DNA of 5,467 nucleotides from Spirosomataceae bacterium (lineage in GTDB: Bacteria; Bacteroidota; Bacteroidia; Cytophagales; Spirosomataceae), in NCBI GenBank assembly GCA_030731175.1, contig JANQUM010000225.1, positions 1-5,467 of the forward strand, read 5' to 3'. The translations under genes were made by a program, and so were the position numbers. Shown here piece after piece: positions 1-5,436 of the stretch. Every line of letters begins with the position of its first letter. Position 1 is the first letter of the stretch. The notes below the pieces were generated by a model. It was not told the DNA's origin, ran no database searches, and saw nothing but the letters and a program-made list of their open reading frames with translations.

Positions 1-50
1 ATACCTGCCTGTCACGCAGGGGGTCGCGGGTTCGAGTCCCGTCCAGACCG
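1..50 (+). tRNA. tRNA-Asp (anticodon GTC), 3' part
   Basis: The window opens inside a tRNA gene. The anticodon stem is 4-8 paired with 16-20 (CCTGC/GCAGG), and its 7-base loop holds anticodon GTC at 11-13, which reads Asp codons. The variable loop is 21-25. The T arm is 26-30 with 38-42, closed around the loop TTCGAGT (31-37). The 3' acceptor strand CCAGACC (43-49) is followed by discriminator G50, the expected base for tRNA-Asp. The D arm and 5' acceptor strand lie outside the window. No CCA follows base 50, so the 3' end must be added by the CCA-adding enzyme, as is usual in Bacteroidota. Confidence 0.95.
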
Positions 51-65
51 CGAAACACAAGTTTT

Positions 66-100
66 AAAGCCTCGCAATTTATATTGCGAGGCTTTTTTTT
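66..100 (+). terminator. Intrinsic terminator after tRNA-Asp
   Basis: A perfect 10-bp stem (GCCTCGCAAT at 69-78 with ATTGCGAGGC at 83-92) closes a 4-base loop (TTAT) and is followed by eight T (93-100). Three A before the stem can extend the pairing into the T run, so it could also act weakly on the other strand. It ends the tRNA transcript 16 bases after the tRNA and insulates the ppk2 unit. Confidence 0.93.
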
Positions 101-181
101 GCCTGTGTCATCCTTTTAAGATTTAAAGTTGCACAGTAATCAAAATATAATATCCATTTTTTTTTTGCCCGAATCTTACTT

Positions 182-211
182 TTACTAATTTGGGGGTTCA
201 TAAATTAGTAA
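182..211 (+). promoter_or_regulatory. 10-bp perfect inverted repeat before the first ppk2 gene
   Basis: TTACTAATTT (182-191) and AAATTAGTAA (202-211) are exact reverse complements separated by 10 bases (192-201, with a GGGGG run). The repeat ends 16 bases before the ATG at 228. It could be an operator or a leader hairpin at the ribosome site. It has no following T run, so it is not a terminator. The ppk2 promoter itself is not clear: a weak candidate is TTG at 165-167 with CTAATTTG at 185-192 (17-base spacer), a poor match to TAnnTTTG that would overlap this repeat. Confidence 0.45.
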
Positions 212-227
212 CGTTGCTTTTCAACCC

Positions 228-1079
228 ATGAGCCAGTTCACCCAAGAAGATTTCGAACACATAAAAAACCGCCACGATCTGATCGACGTTGCGAAGGCCA
301 AAGGCATCAGATTCAAAAAATACCTTCGCCGAGTAAAATACGATAAAGAATTGAGGCTATTGCAGGCCGAGTTAGTAACTCTTCAACAATGGATCGCCGC
401 CAATAAAATGCGGGTTGCGGTTATTTTTGAAGGACGTGACGCCGCCGGAAAAGGTGGAGCAATCAAACGCTTTGTAGAACACCTCAACCCTCGCTCTATG
501 CGGGTCGTGGCACTTAGTAAACCCACAGAAACCGAACAAGGTCAATGGTATTTTAGGAGGTATATAAAGGAATTGCCCGAACCGGGCGAAATTGTCTTTT
601 TTGATAGAAGTTGGTACAACCGAGCGGTCGTTGAACCCGTCATGGGGTTTTGCACGAAATCTCAGTATGAGCACTTTATGATTCAAGTACCTGAGTTTGA
701 GCACATGCTTTACGCCGACGGTATTGTTGTTATCAAATTTTGGTTTTCGGTTTCAAAAGAAGTACAAAAAGATAGGTTTGAAGATAGACTTAGCAATCCA
801 CTAAAGCGGTGGAAATTTAGCCCCGTTGATATGAAAGGGCAAGAGTTGTGGAACGACTATACTTTTTATAAAGAACAGATGTTTGCCAAAACGCACACAA
901 CGTTTAGTCCCTGGATTATTATTCGGGCAAATAGTAAAAAAACTGCTCGGTTAGAAAGTATTCGGCACGTGCTATCACGCTTTAGTTACGAAGACAAAGA
1001 AAACTCAGAAGTAAACCTACTGCCTGACCCAAATATTGTGACGAGGTTTTACCGTCACATCGAACAAATTGATATTTAA
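228..1079 (+). CDS. ppk2: Polyphosphate kinase 2 (PPK2), first of two tandem copies
   Basis: This 283-residue protein is a cytoplasmic P-loop kinase that transfers phosphate between polyphosphate and nucleotides, usually driving nucleoside diphosphate to triphosphate (or the reverse) in PPK2 class I. Residues 1-60 form the N-terminal helical part. Walker A is GRDAAGKGG (69-77), Walker B is DRSWYNR (126-132) after GEIVFF, and the lid region follows around 185-205 with PLKRWKFSPVD. The Gly after GKG, where class II and III proteins often have Asp, and the overall block pattern favour class I; this class call is from family knowledge and substrate is not proven. About 25 residues past the core (roughly 255-283) are absent from the neighbouring copy. 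ATG at 228 is chosen because no upstream in-frame start gives family-like sequence; there is no clear Shine-Dalgarno. It leads a likely three-gene operon. All key motifs are intact. Confidence 0.95.
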   Translation: MSQFTQEDFEHIKNRHDLIDVAKAKGIRFKKYLRRVKYDKELRLLQAELVTLQQWIAANKMRVAVIFEGRDAAGKGGAIKRFVEHLNPRSMRVVALSKPTETEQGQWYFRRYIKELPEPGEIVFFDRSWYNRAVVEPVMGFCTKSQYEHFMIQVPEFEHMLYADGIVVIKFWFSVSKEVQKDRFEDRLSNPLKRWKFSPVDMKGQELWNDYTFYKEQMFAKTHTTFSPWIIIRANSKKTARLESIRHVLSRFSYEDKENSEVNLLPDPNIVTRFYRHIEQIDI

Positions 1080-1092
1080 AAAATAACGACCA

Positions 1093-1857
1093 ATGACATT
1101 GAGCGACAATGACCTCGAATTACTAAATTCAGACCTGGGTCAAAAATTTCTATATTCTACTGACCGTACCTCGCCGGTTAGAGCGTTACGACAAACCAAA
1201 GCAGAGTTGCGGCTGCGATCACTGCAAGAGGAGCTGATTAAGCTTCAGGATTGGGTAATTCGCGAAAACAAGAAGGTAGTTATACTCTTCGAAGGGCGGG
1301 ACTCTGCCGGAAAAGGTGGGGCAATTCGCAGGTTTTCGTCCCGAATAAATCCTCGCTTTTATCAGATAGTTGCGTTGCCAAAACCTACAAGTGTAGAACG
1401 AAATCAATGGTATTTTCAACGCTATGTAAACCGCCTACCCAAGCCTGGCGAAATTGTGTTTTTTGACCGCAGTTGGTACAACCGGGCGGTTGTGGAGCCC
1501 GTAAATGGTTTTTGTACACAAGAAGAATACAGGACATTCATGCGGCACATTAACGCATTTGAACGTATGATTACGGACTCAGATACGTATTTAATAAAAT
1601 TGTATTTCTCAATAACCAAAGAAGAGCAAGCAAGGCGGTTCAGGGAAATAAAGATGAGTCCGCTAAAAAGGTGGAAAATGACCGCAGTGGATGAAAAAGC
1701 CCAAGAACTATGGGACGAATACACAAAATATAAAGTTCGGGTTTTGAAAAAAACCAATACAAAAAACGCCCCATGGACCATCATCAAGGCGAATAGAAAG
1801 ACGCTTGCCCGAACTACCGCAATAGAACATGTTTTACAAACAATTCCTTACACTTGA
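1093..1857 (+). CDS. ppk2: Polyphosphate kinase 2 (PPK2), second tandem copy
   Basis: This 254-residue paralogue starts 13 bases after the first ppk2 stop, so the two are almost surely co-transcribed. Walker A is GRDSAGKGG (68-76), Walker B DRSWYNR (125-131), and the lid segment PLKRWKMTAVD spans about 190-200. Long stretches match the upstream copy almost residue for residue (the GEIVFFDRSWYNRAVVEPV block and the QWYF-RY block), while the N-terminus (1-30) and the lid-adjacent part differ clearly. It ends at the usual IPY-like helix end without the C-terminal extension of copy one. Class I PPK2 is the best fit, with the same phosphotransfer between polyphosphate and nucleotides. The divergence suggests an old duplication with possible split in nucleotide preference or direction, or a mixed oligomer; that is inference. 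All catalytic motifs are present. Confidence 0.94.
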   Translation: MTLSDNDLELLNSDLGQKFLYSTDRTSPVRALRQTKAELRLRSLQEELIKLQDWVIRENKKVVILFEGRDSAGKGGAIRRFSSRINPRFYQIVALPKPTSVERNQWYFQRYVNRLPKPGEIVFFDRSWYNRAVVEPVNGFCTQEEYRTFMRHINAFERMITDSDTYLIKLYFSITKEEQARRFREIKMSPLKRWKMTAVDEKAQELWDEYTKYKVRVLKKTNTKNAPWTIIKANRKTLARTTAIEHVLQTIPYT

Positions 1858-1862
1858 TATTC

Positions 1863-2411
1863 ATGAAAAATCAACTCATTACTTGCTTGCTGCTTAGTGC
1901 TGTTTCCGCCTTTTCTCAATCAACCGAGGCTTTGCAAATTGAACAAGCCATAAAAGCAGCCCCCGAAGAAGAAAAGGCGAATGCAACCGTAATGGGCTAC
2001 AACGCAACAAACGAATTTGTTGTACTCAGAAAAGGTACGAACAAAACCATCTGCCTCAGCGATGACCCCAACAAAACGGGATTTGACGTAGCTTGTTACC
2101 ATGAAGACCTTGAGCCTTTTATGGCAAGAGGAAGAGCCTTAAAGTTGGAAGGAAAGTCGTTTCAAGAAATTTTCGATATTCGAGAGAAAGAAGCGGTAAG
2201 CGGGGAATTAAAAATGCCCACAAAACCTGTAACTCTTCACATTCTAAACGGCAAAACCGAAGAAACCGCAACATACCGCTGGGTGGTTTATATCCCTTTT
2301 GCAACAGCAGAATCTACCGGTTTGCCCTTGAAGCCCATCATGGCGGGAGCTCCGTGGATTATGAACCCAGGTACGCACAGAGCTCATATCATGATTTCAC
2401 CACCAAATTAA
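1863..2411 (+). CDS. Small exported protein of unknown function
   Basis: I do not recognise a named family. The best start is ATG at 1863, giving 182 residues; a longer reading from TTG at 1854 only adds three residues and overlaps the ppk2 stop. Residues 1-18 form a signal peptide: Lys2, a hydrophobic core (LITCLLLSAVSAF) and a likely signal peptidase I site AFS-QS, with no lipobox at that position. The mature protein has an acidic helical start (about 22-40), two cysteines (64 and 78) able to form a disulfide in the periplasm, a predicted helical part (81-112) and a C-terminal block (about 117-180) rich in aromatic, Pro and Gly residues with HRAH at 172-175. That block looks conserved and could hold a metal or ligand site. 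It lies 5 bp after ppk2 and before the shared terminator, so it is probably in that operon; a link to phosphate metabolism is only suggested by position. Confidence 0.85.
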   Translation: MKNQLITCLLLSAVSAFSQSTEALQIEQAIKAAPEEEKANATVMGYNATNEFVVLRKGTNKTICLSDDPNKTGFDVACYHEDLEPFMARGRALKLEGKSFQEIFDIREKEAVSGELKMPTKPVTLHILNGKTEETATYRWVVYIPFATAESTGLPLKPIMAGAPWIMNPGTHRAHIMISPPN

Positions 2412-2443
2412 CGGTTCTAATTTTAAGAAATCGAATACCAAAG

Positions 2444-2477
2444 AAAAGGCTGAACGATAACTCGTTCAGCCTTTTTT
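2444..2477. terminator. Bidirectional terminator between convergent units
   Basis: AAAAGGCTGAACGA (2444-2457) pairs perfectly with TCGTTCAGCCTTTT (2462-2475) around the loop TAAC. On the forward strand the stem leads into six T (2472-2477), ending the ppk2 unit 33-66 bases after its last stop. Read on the reverse strand the stem leads into TTTTCTTT, so it can also end sufCD, whose last stop is about 30 bases away. This fits the tail-to-tail arrangement. Confidence 0.92.
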
Positions 2478-2505
2478 ACATTAAATACACAATCGTAAAC
2501 GAATT

Positions 2506-3816
2506 TTACTCGCCCAATTTCTCAATAATCAAACCTTCAAGATATTCGTGAATCGTGTCAATTTTGATTTTAGATACAACGTCTTCCGCGAATGCGAGAA
2601 GTTGTAAGCGGATAGCTTCATCTTTTGGAATACCGCGAGATTGCATATAGAAAATTGCCTCATCGTTGAGTTGCCCAGTTGTTGTTCCGTGCGAGCATTT
2701 TACATCATCCGCCCAAATTTCGAGTTGGGGTTTGGTGTTCATCGTTGCATCTTTCGACACTATAACGTTGCGGCAGTTTTGGTAAGCGTTGGTTTTCTGA
2801 GCATCTTCTCTAACAAAGATTTTTCCGTTGAAAACTCCCGTAGATTTATCCATCAAAATCCCTTTGTAAAGTTCATTTGAAACCGAGTTTGGCTTGCGGT
2901 GATCCACAACAGAATGGTTATCAACGTGCTGGTTTTCGTTCGGAATGTAAAGACCGTACATAAATGTTTCGATGTGCTCGCCATCAAGAATAATATTAAG
3001 ATTGTTTCGCACAAAACCACCGTTTATAGTAAACGTTGCAGCGTAAAAATAACTTCTGTCTTCTTGGTAAACTTGCGTTGTGCCAACGTGCGTTGAGAAA
3101 TCGTTTTCGTTTTGTACTTTGTAGTAGTCCACCCGGGCATCTTTCCCGACGTGAATCTCGGTTACGGCGTTGGTAAAGCTCGCCTTCTCTCCCATCGTTC
3201 GGTAGGCTTCGGCTACTTTTACTTCCGCATTTTGCCCAACAATAATCAAATTCCTCACAATTGCTCCAACGTTTTCGGTAGTTACGTCACCAAGCATTCG
3301 CATAATTATTGGCTCTTCAAGCGTTTGGTTATCAGCAATATAAACCACTACGCCATCATTAGCAAGTGCGGTATTCAACGCCGAAAAGGCTTCGTTTTCA
3401 GAATCTACGTGCTTTGAAAAATGTGCTTCGAGGATTTCAGGTATCTCCGCCTGAGCCTCTTTAAAAGTCATTATTTTTAGCTTGTCTGTTGGAGTTACGA
3501 TCTCCGAATATTCAGCTTTGTAAATTCCGTTTACGAAATAAAGTACGTTACCATGTAAGTTTGGCAGCGGCACAGATTTGACATCGTTTTCGTTTAATTT
3601 TGATTCAACGTGGTAGTTATAATCGCTCGCTAAACTCTTTTTAAGGTTGGAATATTTCCATTCTTCGTGGCGGGGTGTAGGAAAGCCTAACCGCTCAAAT
3701 TGAGCCATGGCTGCTTTTCTAACGTTGTTAAACGGCGACTCACTTTTTCCGTTGAGGCTTTGCTGAATTGCCGCAAACTCCGCCGAAAATTTATCTATTA
3801 ATACTTGATTCTCCAT
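2506..3816 (-). CDS. sufD: Fe-S cluster assembly protein SufD
   Basis: SufD is the non-catalytic scaffold partner of SufB and SufC in the cytoplasmic SufBCD complex that builds iron-sulfur clusters. The 436-residue length is close to the usual 420-450. The N-terminal helical domain carries the family block PTPRHEEWKYSNLK (47-60). Residues about 155-385 form the right-handed beta-helix core, and the C-terminal helical domain follows with the hallmark TKPQLEIWADDVKCSHG (361-377) and the block SRGIPKDEA (393-401). Cys374 and His376 in KCSHG line up with the Cys/His pair that matters in the E. coli SufB-SufD interface. Start is the ATG at 3816; Met1 begins the expected N-terminal helix. It lies 71 bases after sufC on the same strand and ends facing the ppk2 unit. 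No sufS follows, unlike common Bacteroidota suf operons. Nothing is truncated. Confidence 0.96.
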   Translation of the reverse strand: MENQVLIDKFSAEFAAIQQSLNGKSESPFNNVRKAAMAQFERLGFPTPRHEEWKYSNLKKSLASDYNYHVESKLNENDVKSVPLPNLHGNVLYFVNGIYKAEYSEIVTPTDKLKIMTFKEAQAEIPEILEAHFSKHVDSENEAFSALNTALANDGVVVYIADNQTLEEPIIMRMLGDVTTENVGAIVRNLIIVGQNAEVKVAEAYRTMGEKASFTNAVTEIHVGKDARVDYYKVQNENDFSTHVGTTQVYQEDRSYFYAATFTINGGFVRNNLNIILDGEHIETFMYGLYIPNENQHVDNHSVVDHRKPNSVSNELYKGILMDKSTGVFNGKIFVREDAQKTNAYQNCRNVIVSKDATMNTKPQLEIWADDVKCSHGTTTGQLNDEAIFYMQSRGIPKDEAIRLQLLAFAEDVVSKIKIDTIHEYLEGLIIEKLGE

Positions 3817-3826
3817 AGTTGATTTC

Positions 3827-3848
3827 CCACGACTCAGTACGCTCGTGG
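3827..3848 (-). other. Inverted repeat in the sufC-sufD gap
   Basis: CCACGA (3827-3832) and TCGTGG (3843-3848) can form a 6-bp stem with a 10-base loop in the sufCD mRNA, ending 10 bases before the sufD start codon. There is no U run, so it is not a terminator. It could modulate sufD translation or mark an mRNA processing point; the function is inferred only from position. Confidence 0.35.
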
Positions 3849-3887
3849 CTTATAAGTGTAATTTAAAAAGTATGACTTCGAATCGGA

Positions 3888-4655
3888 TTACGCAGGAACT
3901 TGTCCGTCCACTTCTTCTTTAATCCAGTCATATCCTTTTTCTTCCAATTCTTTTGCTAACTCTTTTGTACCAGATTTCACGATTCTTCCCTTATAAAGTA
4001 CATGTACGAAATCCGGTACAATGTAATCCAATAAACGTTGGTAGTGCGTAACCACAATAAATGAGCGAGTCTTGTCTTTTCTTAATTCATTAACTCCGTC
4101 AGAAACTATGCGTAATGCGTCAATATCAAGACCTGAATCCGTTTCGTCTAATATACCGAGCGTCGGCTCAAGCATCGCCATCTGAAAAATCTCATTTCTT
4201 TTCTTCTCTCCACCCGAAAAACCTTCGTTAAGAGAACGCTTCAATAATTCAGGGTCAATTTTTACCAACTTAGACTTTTCACGCATCATTCTTAAAAATG
4301 AAGCTGCGTCCATCGGTTCCTGACCGTTTTTCTTACGAATTTGATTAACGGCTGTTTTTAGGAAATTAATCGTTGTAACTCCCGGAATTTCAACCGGGTA
4401 TTGAAAAGCGAGGAATATTCCGGCGGCCGCACGGTCTTCAGGTGATAATTCAAGTAAGTCTTGGTTCTGGTAAACTACCGAACCACCCTCAATTTCATAT
4501 TCTTCCCGACCAGCAAGCACAGAGGCCAGCGTACTTTTCCCCGAACCATTCGGGCCCATTATTGCGTGAACTTCGCCTGGTTTTACTTCTAAGTTTATTC
4601 CGTTCAGGATTTGCTTTCCGTCAACACTCGCCTTTAAATCGCTTATTTTCAGCAT
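3888..4655 (-). CDS. sufC: Fe-S cluster assembly ATPase SufC
   Basis: SufC is a soluble ABC-type ATPase that powers conformational change of the SufB-SufD scaffold during iron-sulfur cluster assembly; it is not a transporter subunit. The 255-residue protein has Walker A GPNGSGKS (34-41), Q-loop FQYP (84-87, Gln85), signature FSGGEKKR (146-153), Walker B LGILDETDSGLD (166-177) and switch His204. The SufC-specific features are present: ETDSGLD in place of the usual DEP-type D-loop, and Lys152 and Glu171, which in the E. coli protein form the salt bridge that keeps the free subunit poorly active. Start is ATG at 4655, giving MLKISDL, the expected family beginning. It is the first gene of a two-gene sufCD unit; a promoter match sits 40 bases upstream. 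sufB is not upstream, where it often lies in this phylum. Confidence 0.97.
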   Translation of the reverse strand: MLKISDLKASVDGKQILNGINLEVKPGEVHAIMGPNGSGKSTLASVLAGREEYEIEGGSVVYQNQDLLELSPEDRAAAGIFLAFQYPVEIPGVTTINFLKTAVNQIRKKNGQEPMDAASFLRMMREKSKLVKIDPELLKRSLNEGFSGGEKKRNEIFQMAMLEPTLGILDETDSGLDIDALRIVSDGVNELRKDKTRSFIVVTHYQRLLDYIVPDFVHVLYKGRIVKSGTKELAKELEEKGYDWIKEEVDGQVPA

Positions 4656-4694
4656 ACTATATTAAATTCTAAGAATCGTTTGTTAAATTTTGCA

Positions 4695-4702
4695 CAAAGA
4701 TA
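4695..4702 (-). promoter_or_regulatory. sufC promoter -7 element with adjoining palindrome
   Basis: On the reverse strand the sequence TATCTTTG matches the Bacteroidota -7 consensus TAnnTTTG exactly. It is 40 bases before the sufC ATG, which gives a leader of roughly 30 bases. No exact TTG is found at the expected -33 position; the nearest is TTTAAG near 4729-4724. Directly upstream of the -7 element, inside the promoter spacer, lies the perfect 12-bp palindrome GGGAATATTCCC (4704-4715), itself within the inverted repeat TACGGG...CCCGTA (4701-4720). Its position suits a repressor operator. Confidence 0.55.
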
Positions 4703-4758
4703 CGGGAATATTCCCCCGTACGTCTTAAATAACTCTAAACAGATTGGGGATGTTCCTT

Positions 4759-4824
4759 AAATAGTATTTTTTTTATCAATGAAAGGCGGCTAAGGCAGCG
4801 AGAAACGAACGAAAAGTACTATTT
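4759..4824. repeat. 13-bp inverted repeat, 40-base spacer
   Basis: AAATAGTATTTTT (4759-4771) and AAAAGTACTATTT (4812-4824) are reverse complements at 12 of 13 positions. The spacer (4772-4811) is a purine-rich, GC-richer insert in AT-rich surroundings. It may be a regulatory stem-loop or a remnant of a small element; low complexity of the arms makes chance a real possibility. Confidence 0.3.
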
Positions 4825-4827
4825 TTG
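4820..4827 (+). promoter_or_regulatory. Candidate forward -7 promoter element
   Basis: TATTTTTG matches the Bacteroidota -7 consensus TAnnTTTG exactly, in forward orientation, and could start a transcript of about 170 bases before the arginine deiminase family gene at 5005. No TTG is seen at the -33 position, and the tract is AT-rich, so chance is possible. The element overlaps the right arm of the 4759-4824 inverted repeat. Confidence 0.35.
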
Positions 4828-4928
4828 TTAAAATATGGCAACTAAGTTCGACATGACATCACGTCTTCTACGCATTATTTTGTATTACATTAGCCAATTT
4901 GGGTTTCAATAGCTACTGGCGTATTTTA

Positions 4929-4946
4929 ACCAATTTGCGAATTGGT
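4929..4946. promoter_or_regulatory. Inverted repeat upstream of the arginine deiminase family gene
   Basis: ACCAATT (4929-4935) and AATTGGT (4940-4946) form a perfect 7-bp repeat around TGCG. The half CCAATTTG also occurs at 4894-4901, where it is part of the 9-base palindrome CCAATTTGG. Two related sites about 40 bases apart and about 60-110 bases before the start codon would suit binding of a dimeric regulator; no regulator can be named. Confidence 0.35.
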
Positions 4947-5004
4947 AACTCCTCTATGCTTTTACAATTATTCGCCGCAAATGCGGTAAAACACATTTTA
5001 TGCA

Positions 5005-5436
5005 ATGCAAAATTCAGAAATAAACGTCACAACGGAAGTTGGCCGCCTTCGCCGCCTCATTATTCACAGCCCAGACAGCGGTCTAGGAAAAGTTGTACCT
5101 TCTAAAGCTCAAGATTGGCTCTTTGAAGATATTGTTCACTTAGAAACCATGCGAAAAGACGAATACGATCTTTACGTCCAAATTCTCCTATATTTTTTAG
5201 ATCCAAATAAAATAAAGGGGAAACTCAAATCGGTTAAAAAAAGTAAAAACCGGGCATTTTTCAAGCCGTCGAATCCAAATTACTTTAATTCGGCGAATGT
5301 AATCGAGTTTGAAAACTTACTGAAAGATGTGCTCAAAAAGAGCATCATCAAGACGCAGTTAGTTGCCGCCGTTTGTGCCATCGAGGAATGTTCGTACACA
5401 GAAATGCAACAATTTTTATCCATGTCGCCTGCTTAA
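5005..5436 (+). CDS. Arginine deiminase family protein, N-terminal part, ended by an in-frame TAA
   Basis: The 143 residues before the stop match the N-terminal region of a Bacteroidota arginine deiminase (guanidino-group modifying) family whose members are, from memory, about 450-500 residues. Recognisable blocks are VGRLRRLIIHSPDSGLGKVV (12-31), SKAQDWLFEDIVHLETMRKDEY (33-54), FLDPNKIKGKL (64-74), the SANVIEFENLLKDVL helix (96-110) and LVAAVCAIEECSY (119-131). The start at 5005 is chosen because it places this N-terminus correctly; an ATG at 5000 reads into an early stop. The TAA at 5434-5436 falls where relatives carry a Glu in a P-x-E-L motif, and the frame continues after it as LVRVLITGIT to the window edge, which again looks like the family. 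One change GAA to TAA would explain it. The catalytic part (the Cys, His and acidic residues of the pentein fold) would lie downstream. As written the gene is probably broken, unless the stop is a sequence error or is read through. Confidence 0.85.
   Translation: MQNSEINVTTEVGRLRRLIIHSPDSGLGKVVPSKAQDWLFEDIVHLETMRKDEYDLYVQILLYFLDPNKIKGKLKSVKKSKNRAFFKPSNPNYFNSANVIEFENLLKDVLKKSIIKTQLVAAVCAIEECSYTEMQQFLSMSPA

Larger units (their letters stand above)
4656..5004. other. Divergent intergenic region, sufC / arginine deiminase family gene
   Basis: This 349-bp stretch separates two divergently transcribed genes. It holds the reverse-strand sufC -7 element (4695-4702) with an adjoining palindrome (4704-4715), a long inverted repeat (4759-4824), a forward -7 match (4820-4827), and three shorter palindromic sites nearer the forward gene: CCAATTTGG (4894-4902), ACCAATT/AATTGGT (4929-4946) and CCGCA/TGCGG (4975-4986). 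A 25-codon open frame (4835-4912, MATKFDMTS...) is the only small coding candidate and is poorly supported. I see no tRNA, riboswitch or remnant of sufB here. Confidence 0.6.

Noticed and set aside
1..100. tRNA 3' end as an integration site for a mobile element.
   Set aside because: No integrase gene, no second copy of the tRNA 3' end and no foreign-looking genes follow; the tRNA is followed at once by its own terminator.
129..151. TTGCAC (129-134) and TATAAT (146-151) resemble sigma-70 boxes.
   Set aside because: The spacer is only 11 bases, and Bacteroidota primary sigma factors use a different consensus.
372..1787. Reverse-strand open frames and one forward frame inside the two ppk2 genes.
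   Set aside because: They overlap intact PPK2 coding sequences in other frames; the similar antisense frames in both copies simply mirror the shared PPK2 blocks.
1854..1862. TTG start for the exported protein at 1854.
   Set aside because: It only adds MIF before the natural signal-peptide start MKNQ at 1863 and overlaps the preceding stop.
1863..2411. Cytochrome-like heme protein or lipoprotein for the exported product.
   Set aside because: No CXXCH motif is present, and the Cys in the signal peptide (position 8) is inside the hydrophobic core rather than at a lipobox cleavage point.
2354..2551. Forward frame of 65 codons crossing the convergent terminator.
   Set aside because: It starts within the exported-protein gene, runs through the terminator hairpin and into the sufD 3' end; no sign of a real gene.
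2641..3417. Several forward open frames inside sufD.
   Set aside because: They are antisense to a clear SufD coding sequence and their translations show no family blocks.
4899..5105. Forward open frame of 68 codons crossing the start of the last gene.
   Set aside because: It overlaps the well-supported arginine deiminase family N-terminus in another frame and its product looks like nothing known; a shadow frame.
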